In this document: positions 41,562 to 50,049 of the stretch, piece by piece
How the letters are laid out: each line of letters opens with the position of its first letter
How positions within the stretch are numbered: the stretch's first letter is position 1
Origin: Philonthus cognatus
Taxonomy: Eukaryota; Arthropoda; Insecta; Coleoptera; Staphylinidae
Direction: 5' to 3'
DNA length: 64,000 nucleotides
Assembly (NCBI GenBank): GCA_932526585.2
Contig: OW052245.1
Span: 88,241,369-88,305,368, forward strand
Notes under the pieces: model-generated
Database searches by the model: none
Seen by the model: the letters and a program-made list of their open reading frames with translations, nothing else
What the model was told of the DNA's origin: nothing
Program-made: the position numbers and the translations under genes

Positions 41562-42595
41562 GTTTTTATTCAATTTTGACGAAATTGTAAAGAAAATGTA
41601 CTTTACATTTATTTTTAAATAAATGTTGAAAAACTATGTAGACTGTGAAATCCATTTTCATGACGACGTATTATTTATAATTTTCAAAATTTGTAAAACT
41701 TCTATCTCGTGTCACAAAAATGTCTGAACTCACTGGAGTATTTCAAGAAAAACCAGATAATGAAGTATTTGTACCGTCTGAAGTTCTGGAGGAGGCTTTG
41801 GAAGCAGTAAAAAAAGTGATACCCGCACACACACACATCCACAAGAATATACGGGTCATAGTTTCAGGCGTTCGAGTGCTACTCTGCTGGCAGATTCTGG
41901 GGCAGATTTATCAGTAGTAAAAAGACATGGTGGATGGCGTTCAAATAGTGTTGTGGAAGGATATATAGAAGATTCTCTGAATAACAAAATTGACATTTCC
42001 AAGAGAATTATTGAACAATCATCAGCCGTTCTTGGTAGGAATGAATCGATCCAGAGTTCATCGAAAATGGAAATAAAAAAACAAGAAGATATACATTTGT
42101 CTAACGTTGGACCTTTACACATAAACTTTAATAACCTAAATAACTGTAGCATTCATATAAGTAAAGATTAATTTACTTATATGAATATTACATACGTTTG
42201 GCATCAAGTATAAATATTATTGCTTAATGTGTGTGATGATATGTTTGTTTCTGTTTTCATTTTTGTAATATATATATTTTTTAAGTTATTAAACATTGCG
42301 TTCTGTAATGTTATTATATGATTATTTTTTTTAACTTTCTAAGAAAGTAAACGTTTACTATGGGGTTAGACAAAAGATTGCTTTGATTTTAACTTTTGAA
42401 CTAAATTCGTTGTGATAAACGCGCAGGTTTCTAAGATATTTTAATTGTTGTAAAGTTTAGTTGTTATAATTGTTTATATAACAAATTTTTTAACTCACTA
42501 GTGACCTAAAAAAATTTTAGTTCACTAGTGAATAAAACCTTGTTTATTACGGTTGTTAATAATGTCGATTTAAATTAACAAAATTGAATAAAAAT
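41562..42595 (+). mobile_element. Internally deleted tyrosine-recombinase element
   Basis: Bounded by 17-bp AT-rich inverted ends (GTTTTTATTCAATTTTG at 41562 and CAAAATTGAATAAAAAT ending 42595, 16 of 17 matching). It contains the start and end of a tyrosine-recombinase gene with the middle deleted, and a second small palindrome (ACTCACTAGTGACC / TTCACTAGTGA, 42491-42532) near the right end. The status of these ends as transposon termini is inferred. Confidence 0.5.
41720..42171 (+). pseudogene. Tyrosine recombinase, internal deletion (Crypton-like)
   Basis: The N-terminal 36 codons (MSELTGVFQEKPDNEVFVPS, then EVLEEALEAVKKVIPA) correspond to the start of the intact gene at 57068. The sequence then passes through ACACACACACATCC and, in a different frame from 41854, resumes at the catalytic C-terminus: GHSFRRSSATLLADSGADLS, VVKRHGGWRSNSVVEGYIED. 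This retains HxxR, the second His (HGGW) and the Tyr nucleophile (GYI) but lacks the first catalytic Arg and about 200 residues. The C-terminal tail ends LHINFNNLNNCSIHISKD, like IVFNNCSNVTININPNK of the intact paralogue. The deletion junction sits at the (AC)n run. Confidence 0.8.
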
Positions 42596-42789
42596 ATTAA
42601 TGACAACATACATAGTAATCTTTTAACAATTCTCATAAACTGAGGAAATGTATTACAAAAAATATCAAAATCAGGATTAATTAACAAAGAATTTGCTGTA
42701 CGCATAACTTTCCGACTAGTTTCGACTATACAGAGTTTTTCTATTGCATTTCACTTTATATCGAATATGTATCTCTTTACCTTAAATAT

Positions 42790-42960
42790 ATTTCCCATTT
42801 ATCAAATGCATTTCCCTATATGTCAAACCCTTATCACAGTTTGTCAATTACATTTCACTTCATAACAACATGGCTGCAGTTCGTCAAAAATGGATTTTAG
42901 CAATGAACTAAGAGGACTCGATATCCGGAGAATGGATGCTGGCGTAAGTAGTATTACATA
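42790..42960 (+). other. Exon-like cassette, copy 1, abutting the hairpin element
   Basis: Sequence ATTTCCCTATATGTCAAACC...GTTCGTCAAAAATGGATTTTAG...GGATGCTGGCGTAAGTAG. It contains an ATG in strong context (AAAATGG at 42889-42895) opening MDFSNELRGLDIRRMDAG, followed directly by a consensus splice donor GTAAGT. It ends at the TA before the left end (CAGTGAATTTTTGTTTTAGG) of a hairpin element. An inverted copy is at 45190-45345. This looks like a captured first exon with its promoter-side flank; the gene of origin is unknown. Confidence 0.55.
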
Positions 42961-43260
42961 CAGTGAATTTTTGTTTTAGGTAAACATATGCATAAGCTGT
43001 ACATTTTTCGACAATCGTTGTTTTTTTAAAAGAGTTCAATTAGAAGCTTTAAACGAGTGTTTTCCACTCCCAGACTCTAAGCATGAAGTAAAATTTCGAA
43101 TTCAGAAAAGCCCCGCGTTGAAAATTTGTCGAGGGTCGCGCAGCGACCCGAGACAAATTTTCTCGGGGCTTTTCTAAACTCGAAATTTTACTTCATGCGC
43201 CACGAGTATAAAACACAGATTTCAAGCAAAGTTCGAATATGGATAAATTTTACAATGTTT
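42961..43260. mobile_element. Hairpin element, one hairpin (S2-H-S1)
   Basis: Left end CAGTGAATTTTTGTTTTAGG after TA, linker with GCTGTACATTTTTCGACAAT, S2 (here with an extra CT: AGACTCTAAGC), hairpin 43083-43196 with the GGGTCGCGCAGCGACCC core, then S1 (GCGCCACGAGTATAAAACAC). It fades out around 43260 without a clear right end. Confidence 0.75.
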
Positions 43261-43264
43261 TAGT

Positions 43265-43730
43265 GTTTACAATGTTTAAGTTGCCGAAAGTGGGTTACAG
43301 TGGTAAAATAATAGTTGAGGAAATCTAATTCTTGTTTTAAAAAAATTCTGTTTTTGAATGACACTATTATTTGTTCTGGGCCTGAAATTTTCTCTGAGAG
43401 GCACTGTATTATTAGACTTTTTGTCTGTATTAAGACATGTTTTGTCAGAGAAATCGTTTGAAATTGAGCCGCGCTGTGCATATCCTAGGTGTAAAAACTG
43501 TTTAGTGTGGGCAGTGAGAGATATTGGTACAGTTAAAATTTTATATGGCGCCCATAAACGCAGGACATGCAGCGGACCCGTTTTTATTCCCCCTAATAAA
43601 TATCCATCTGAGCTGAATTCCTAATAAACAAACCGACACCCAAACGTATATATTATACATCTTAGATATATAGTTATCGATTACAAAATAAAGAAATAAA
43701 ATAATTATTTTTCCAATTATGTATTAAACT
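43265..43730. other. Unassigned, one unrecognised ORF
   Basis: An 88-codon plus frame (43358-43624) reads YPRCKNCLVWAVRDIGTVKI and TCSGPVFIPPNKYPSELNS. It contains cysteines but no motif I recognise, and could be a relic of a transposon ORF. I do not call it a gene. Confidence 0.3.
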
Positions 43731-43733
43731 TTT

Positions 43734-43971
43734 GGGCCGGTATTCCTGAAATTGATCGCACGATAGGTCGCCTGCTAACTGTCAAATTCACATGTTAAAT
43801 CCTACTGAACAAATCCATTTAGGTAATGTTTCATCAACATTTAAACAACGTTAAATGTTGCTACAATGTTGATATAACGTAATTTGTTTGTTTTTTACTT
43901 AGTGGGATCCCTATCTAAATGACAGATTTCGTACAACCGAATCGTGCGACCAATTTCGGGAATACCGGCCC
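43734..43971. mobile_element. MITE with GGGCCGGTATTC inverted ends, containing a nested MITE
   Basis: Left GGGCCGGTATTCCTGAAATT and right complement of GGGCCGGTATTCCCGAAATT, extending to GATCGCACGAT / ATCGTGCGACC, about 33 bp. At 43801-43906 it contains a copy of the ACTGAGCAAA-type MITE (CCTACTGAACAAATCC ... TTTTTTACTTAGTGGG), also found at 54188-54294 in reverse. Confidence 0.75.
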
Positions 43972-43980
43972 TGTCTACAG

Positions 43981-44306
43981 CAGAGGCTACCAAATCACGG
44001 TCCTTATGTTAAATTCAGCCAGCAACTTCCATAAACAAAATTTAAAACCATTTTCAATAAATAACAAAAAAAACGTTGTCTTCTTCCTCTGCTATCCCTT
44101 GTTACTCTTAGGGCACCGGGTAAAAAAAATCTTGGTAAAATTTCAAAATATGGGAATACGAGTCATAGTGGAGTCTCATATTTTGAAAATTTATAATTTT
44201 TGTTGTTATTTATCGAAAATGGTTTTAAAATTTGTGTGAGGTTCGCCTACTTGATTAAGTAAAATTGTATATTTAGCTCACAAAGAAAAACGTTTGGAGA
44301 TCCCTG
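43981..44306. mobile_element. hAT-type MITE with 8-bp target duplication
   Basis: GTCTACAG is duplicated exactly at 43973-43980 and 44307-44314. The ends CAGAGGCTACCAAA and the complement of CAGGGATCTCCAAACG match the CAGNGGTCTCCAAA style of hAT elements. 326 bp, no transposase. Confidence 0.75.
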
Positions 44307-45189
44307 GTCTACAGGATTATGTTGATAATTTAATTTGCGTAACCAGATTTTAAACTTTTATACCCGTTTGCACCCAAGTCGATTAACTTAATCAGTGATT
44401 AGTACTTTTTAAAAACACAACAATTGTATTTACGAATTGTTTACTCAATTGCATATTGATAAAAGAGACATGTTTAGGAAATCTTACAAATTTATAACAT
44501 TCTAGAAAGTTGACTTCATCAGAGGTTTAATCAATGATTAGTGGATGATTAAAGCTAATCGGTCGGGGTGTAAATCGACCTTATAATTACATACAGAAAG
44601 TTTTATGTAACACCGAACATTTTCAGTATTAATTTTCATACAGAGAATTTTACTTTTAAGTATACATATGTATACGTTGTACATTTTTCGATACTTGGTT
44701 TATTAAAAGAAATTAATTTGAAGCTATAAACTAGTGTTTTCCACTCCCAGGTTAAGCATGAAGTAAAATTTCGAGTTTAGAAAAGCCTAAAAATTTGGCT
44801 CGGACGCGTAGCGAAGCGAAGCGACCGAGCCAAATTAGGCTTTTCTAAACTCGAAATTTTACTTCATGCGCCACCGCTACAAAACACTGATTCAATTTGA
44901 AGTTTGCGGTGTGTTTTAAACTTCGTGATATGTCAGTGTTTCGTACCGGTGGCGCATGAAGTAAAATTTCGAGTTTAGAAAAGCCCCGTGAAAATTTGTC
45001 TCGGGTCGCTGCGCGACCCTCGACAAATTTTCTACGCGGGGCTTTTCTGAACTCGAAATTTTACTTCATGCTTAGTCTGGGAGTGGAAAACACTCGTTTA
45101 AAGCTTCTAATTGAACCCTTTTAAAAAAACAACGATTGTCGAAAAATGTACAGCTTATGCATATGTTTACCTAAAACAAAAATTCACTG

Positions 45190-45345
45190 CTACTGTAATA
45201 CTACTTACGCCAGCATCCATTCTCCGGATATCAAGTCCTCTTGGTTCATTGCTAAAATCCATTTTTGACGAACTGCAGCCATGTTCTTGTGAAGTGAAAT
45301 GTAATTGACAAACTGTGATAAGGGTTTGACATATAGGGAAATGTA
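45190..45345 (-). other. Exon-like cassette, copy 2 (inverted)
   Basis: Reverse complement of 42790-42960. It again contains the ATG (MDFSNEPRGLDIRRMDAG, one substitution) and the GTAAGT donor, next to a hairpin-element end (CAAAAATTCACTG at about 45178-45190). The cassette therefore moved or was copied together with the hairpin unit at least once. Confidence 0.6.
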
Positions 45346-45564
45346 TTTGACAATTAATTTGAAGCTTTAAACTAGTGCTTTCCACTCCCAGGTAAAGCAT
45401 GAAGTAAAATTTCGAGTTTAGAAAAGCCTGAAAATTTGGCTCGGGCGCGTAGCGAAGCGAAGCGACCGAGCCAAATTAGGCTTTTCTAAACTCGAAATTT
45501 TACTTCATGCGCCACCGCTACAAAACACTGATTCAATTTGAAGTTTGCGATGTGTTTCAAACTT

Positions 45565-45781
45565 CGTGATATCAGTTCAGTAATAATTTAGGTGACTGTA
45601 ATCAATGTAACTCTTTATATGGTTTTTGTTATTTTTGTTCAGTAATAATTTAGTCGGTTGTAATCAATGTAATTCTTTATATGATTTTTATGTTTTTTGT
45701 TATTTTTGTCATATATTACAATATGTATATGTACACTTATGTAATAAAATGGAGATTCCGTTAATAAATAAATAAATAAAT
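45565..45781 (+). mobile_element. Non-LTR 3' UTR fragment with (AAAT)n tail inside an S1 spacer
   Basis: Interrupts the S1' flank between CTTCGTGATAT and GTCAGTGTTTTG (compare intact 44920-44945). Ends GGAGATTCCGTTAATAAATA, like the 3' end at 49845-49870, so it belongs to the family of the 47650-49890 element. It contains a tandem duplication of about 50 bp (CAGTAATAATTTAG...CTTTATATG). Confidence 0.65.
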
Positions 45782-46244
45782 ATGTCAGTGTTTTGTACTG
45801 GTGGCGCATAAAGTAAAATTTCGAGTTTAGAAAAGCCTGAAAATTTGGTTTGGCCGCTCCGCGCTTCGCGCTACGCGACCAAACCAAATTTTCAGGCTTT
45901 TCAAAACTCGAAATTTTACTTCATGCTTAGTCTGGGAGTGGAAACACTCGTTTAAAGTTTCAAATTGAACTCTTAAAAAAAAAGAACAAGAATTATCTAA
46001 AGATTTACGGCACACACGCTATAATTAGGACTTGAAAGAAAAACTCCCTGTATGTACAGTTTGTACTGAAATAAGTTGAGGAGTTGATTGCTATAATTTG
46101 TAATGGTTTTATAGACAATCCGGTTTACACATACCTAAAAATTAAAGGTGTCAAATCGTATTGAATGCTTTGGTTTGACAAATCGAACATACGAAAATAA
46201 ACATTGAAAATGTTCGGTGTTATATAAAACTCTCTGTATGTGAG

Positions 46245-47215
46245 TATTGCATACCTTTGAAGATTTTAGTTGTATACTATATTATATATTTTTAAATGTA
46301 CTCCGTTGACTGAATAAATAAATTATTGTGATTTGTAGAAAATTGATTCCCCTATTTTTTATTTTGCCATGAGAAAACAATAGAATAAACCGATTATTGT
46401 GAACATTCGCAGCAAGTATTCATAAAGGTGAGAGAATTATCGCCGAAGCGTCGAATTTACTTTAACAAGTAATAAACAAAAGCGCATAAACCGTTCACTT
46501 GTACAAGTGTCGGAAGTCGTTTGTTAAGTTGATGGGAATGTTAATTGCGATTTAATGATTCATAACCTTTATTTACATTGTAGTACGTTATATAGTGGTC
46601 ATAAGGGACTGACCGTAAATTTACATATTTTACTGGCGCCGTGTCTCATTCCACATTTTTCTAATGAGTTAATTGATTGATTTTTCTTTTGTTGTTTTTT
46701 TTTTTTATTTTGAATCGAGTTGATGAGCTGGTGCTGAAAGTGGATGTTAATTATTTGTATAGAGGGGAGGTTTGTGTTATTGATTTTTCTGGCGGGGTGG
46801 TTTCGATCAAGGGGACATCTATGAGTCTGAAGCTGCACTAACTAATCGTGCGTGCTAACTTTAAAACAGAAGGACTGTAATTTGTTTTATTAATGGCTTA
46901 TGAATAATATTTTCTTGTATTATTGTTAGTAAAATACAAACATAAGCTATTCATATTTAATAAACTTACGATATTCCGTGCATTACAAAAAAATTAAAGC
47001 TTGGAAGAAGTGGACAACGTGCTCCATCTAGTGTTAAAAGACTAAATAATCAATTTTTCAGTTTCCTGTTGAGAAACCAAGTTTTCTGTAACTTTAAAAG
47101 AATAATACAGGAATTTTCCTATAATTTATATTGTAAAAATGTATCTCTATTTATTTATGTATTATTTTTATATTTTACTTTATTTTTAAATGTATTGTCT
47201 TGTTTTTAAAAAAAT
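46245..47215. other. No recognised gene
   Basis: 46290-46335 resembles a non-LTR tail (GACTGAATAAATAAATTA). The rest is unique-looking and AT-rich with a weak GC patch (46790-46850). No RNA gene or exon supported. Confidence 0.35.
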
Positions 47216-47221
47216 TAAATT

Positions 47222-47430
47222 TCAAATAAAATCACTTGGTATGTTTTACTAATTTTACGTCTTTATTCCGACTAGTTTCGGCTATCAGCCATTTTCAAGG
47301 AAATGGCTGATAGCCGAAACTAGTCGGAATAAAAACGTAAAATTAGTGAAACATACCAAGTGATTTTATTTGAAATTTATTTTTTTTTAAATATTTAATC
47401 ATGTTTCATCAAGTGATCAATGAGAAACAA
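47222..47430. repeat. Palindrome of about 150 bp with hammerhead-like ends
   Basis: Arms 47222-47295 and 47301-47375 (AAATCACTTGGTATGTTTTA ... TTTATTCCGACTAGTTTCGG and complement) around TTCAAGG. The right side continues to 47430 with CATGTTTCATCAAGTGATC and GAGAAACAAGTTG, the tail also found at 61480-61520. Confidence 0.85.
47266..47302 (-). ncRNA. Hammerhead-like motif (minus-strand copy)
   Basis: Minus strand: helix I TTCC/GGAA, core TTGAAAA plus T, helix II GGCT-GAT-AGCC, GAAAC, a very short helix III (C-TA-G), triplet GTC. The plus-strand mirror copy at 47295-47335 has a disturbed core box (AAGGAAA), so only one strand is complete. Confidence 0.55.
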
Positions 47431-47649
47431 GTTGAAAATATATTGTCTTGTTATTAGGATATGTTTTCTATTGGACAATAAAGATTTATTATTATCTTTA
47501 AACTGTGTTTTACTTTAATTATTTTCATAGGCGATTTTTAATTATGTTTAAATTAAGTTATCGTTCTAACAGTGTAATTCATCTGAATTTTATGTTATAA
47601 AATCGAATAAATTGTTTATTTTTATACAGTTTTTTTTCTAACATAAACA

Positions 47650-49890
47650 CCAAAATATTAAATTAAATTTCATTTGACATCAATATTGGATTTGAAACAG
47701 TTCAGTCTCAACCTTCAAGATGTGTTTAGTAATTTATGTGCACTTCCCGAGTGTTGCAGTTCGGGTCCTGATCGTATTCCACCATATTTTTTAAAACAAT
47801 GTGTATATTCGTTAAGTGAGCCTATTCATAGCATATTTGAATTATCACTATCCACTGGAGTGTTTCCCATAGAATGGAAACACAGTTATGTTGTACCAAT
47901 CTATAAAAATGGTTGCAGATCTAATATAGCTAATTACCGCGGAGTTTCTATCCAATCAGCATTACCCAAACTCTTAGATCGGTTGGTATCTGAGCAGTTA
48001 ACTTGGTGGTGTTCTCAATATATTGTTGAGGAGCAACATGGCTTCCTTAGAGGAAAGTCTACTACTACCAATTTGATGACATATCAATCTTACATATCGA
48101 ATGCTTTGGAGGAAAGTTTACAAGTAGACTCGATTTACACTGATTTCTCCAAGGCATTCGACCGGGTACAACATGATATTTTGATTCGAAAACTTGAATG
48201 TATCGGTTTCTGTGGCAATTTGATTAAATGGATAGAGAGCTACTTGGTGGGCAGATCACAACGACTACGTATTGGTCAAAATGTGTCCAATACGATATCA
48301 GTGACATCTGGGGTACCTCAGGGCTCGCACTGCGGCCCTCTTTTATTTTTATTGTTTGAGAATGATATTGGATTTAATGTGAGGAATAGTAGAGTTCTCC
48401 TTTTTGCCAATGATTTAAAGATTTATAAAAAAAATTCGTAGTACGTCAGATCAGCAGCAGCTGCAGGATGATTTGAATGTCATTGCAGAATGGTGCATAG
48501 AAAACAATCTAGCATTGAATTTAAACAAATGTTTTCGCATATCTTTTACCCGAGGAAGAGAAAAACATTTTAATTTCTCTTTGGTCAATCATTAGTTGGC
48601 ACGTGTAACCAGAGTAAAAGATTTAGGTGTCATGTTTACTTCAAAGCTGGATTTTAGGGAGCATATTTCGCATGTGTGTACCAAGTCACTAAAAGTGTTG
48701 GGTTTTATTAATCGATTTAGTAGACAATTTAAGAACGCAACTGTAAAAACTCTCTATTTGTCTCTGGTACGTCCACATGCGGAATATGCTTCAATAGTTT
48801 GGTCACCCTACACAAAAAGCTCCATTCATCAGATTGAGATGATTCAAGGAAAATTTCTGAAGATAATGGCTTTTCGTGTGGGGAAAAATATTATAGATTT
48901 TAGTCATAGCGAAATGTTATCATTATTGAATCTGCGATCGTTGGCTGAAAGACGAATTTTTCTGGACTTGTCATTTTTGTATAAGTTGGTGAGTGGGTTT
49001 GTGAATTGCACTGAACTTGGGTGCTTTAAATTACAATGTACCCCGGGGCCTTCAATCAAGGCATAGGGCATTATTTCGTTTAAACTTTCATACCATGAAC
49101 TATGGTATGAACAACCCTATCGACCGCATGATGAGGCAGGCGACTGTTTTGTCACATAATTCCAATTTTATCCTCTTCGCACCATCCTTTGCAATTTTTA
49201 AAACCCACTTACGTTATATCGATCTGTCCGCTGTCATTGATGTAACGTGAACATACTTCTTATTATTTATTTATTCTATTATTTATTTATTATATTATTT
49301 GTTATTGCTAATTCAATACGTGTTCGTTATTTACACTTCATGTTCAATCTGTGATAATTTGCATTTGTTGTACATGTTAAGATACCATTTTATCCTTTTA
49401 TATACAGATATATATTGGTGGTTTGTTATTCAATATGTATTCGTCATATACTATTTATGTTCCATCTGTGATAATTTGTATTGTTGACATCGCTCTGATA
49501 TCTTGTGTGAGTTTGGGTCTGTTCCTTTTATTAAGTTTTGTCATATATTTTATATTTATATTCATATTATATTTATATATATATTAATTTATTGGTTGTA
49601 TAATTAATTGATCGATTGAAGGTTGAGTGTTTGATTAATTAATCTATTTATTGTAACTTGAAGGTGGGAAGGAGCTTGTTTCATATTGTTACGTTTTGAA
49701 CTATTTGGGATCAATATGCAATATATTTTGAAATAAAATATTTCTGTAGGGTTATAAGTTTAAATTTTGTTTGGCATATTTAGATTTTGTTTTTGTTTAG
49801 TCAATTTATTGTATTAAGATGTATATGTATTAATCTATTGTAAACTGGAGATTCCGTAAATAAATAAATTAAATTAAATTAAAAACCTGT
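47650..49890 (+). mobile_element. 5'-truncated jockey/CR1-type non-LTR element
   Basis: Plus-strand element, RT-containing ORF then a 600-bp AT-rich 3' UTR with an internal tandem duplication (CAAT.TGT.TTCGT.AT and CATCTGTGATAATTTG at 49310-49370 and 49425-49480), ending GGAGATTCCGTAAATAAATA and (AAATT)n at 49845-49885. Confidence 0.8.
47674..49250 (+). pseudogene. RT of the plus-strand jockey/CR1-type element
   Basis: Motifs in order: CCSSGPDRIPPYFLKQC, VFPIEWKHSYVVPIYKNG, NYRGVSIQSALPKLLDRL, EEQHGFLRGKSTTTNLM, VDSIYTDFSKAFDRVQHD (motif A), TSGVPQGSHCGPLLFLLF (motif B), VLLFANDLKIY where the catalytic FADD has become FAND (second position of the aspartate pair changed), a frameshift near 48440, a stop at 48593, then RVTRVKDLGVMFTSKLDF, RPHAEYASIVWSPYTKS and LAERRIFLDLSFLYKLVSG, another frameshift near 49030 and the end RYIDLSAVIDVT-stop. 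The family is the same type as 19472-21462. Inactive from several lesions. Confidence 0.82.
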
Positions 49891-50049
49891 TGATGTTTAT
49901 ACCATTTCTTAAACAAAATGCTATTAACTAAGTTAATAATTACTTTACAATTGTGTCACTTGACAAAAACAGAATTATACAATATTAAATGTAATGCAAA
50001 CTAAACTAATCATTGCTATTACTAAGACGATGATGAGTGTGCTTCTGAA

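Larger units (their letters stand above)
44641..46050. mobile_element. Hairpin element with its own ends, four hairpins
   Basis: Ends CAGAGAATTTTACTTTTAAG and the complement of CAGGGAGTTTTTCTTTCAAG next to TA (44639-44640, 46051-46052). Hairpins 44758-44868 (GGCTCGG inner stem), 44956-45069 (GGGTCGC class), 45399-45508 (GGCTCGG) and 45808-45924 (GGTTTGG). Between the second and third hairpins lies the inverted exon-like cassette; inside the last S1 spacer lies a retro-fragment (45565-45781). Confidence 0.75.
44594..46236. mobile_element. TA-flanked (mariner-type) MITE enclosing a hairpin element
   Basis: Ends CAGAAAGTTTTATGTAACAC (left) and CAGAGAGTTTTATATAACAC (right, reversed), then CGAACATTTTC on both, each next to TA (44592-44593, 46237-46238). 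1,643 bp. The interior from 44641 to 46050 is a second TA-flanked unit with its own ends, so one MITE sits in another. The same outer end occurs at 38081. Confidence 0.8.

Noticed and set aside
41562..41578. AT-rich inverted ends of the recombinase relic as proven transposon termini
   Set aside because: The 17-bp match is A/T-rich and differs from the ends of the intact element at 55825; it is reported only as a tentative boundary.
43358..43624. 88-residue ORF with several cysteines
   Set aside because: No recognisable zinc-finger spacing or homologous motif; kept only as an unassigned region.
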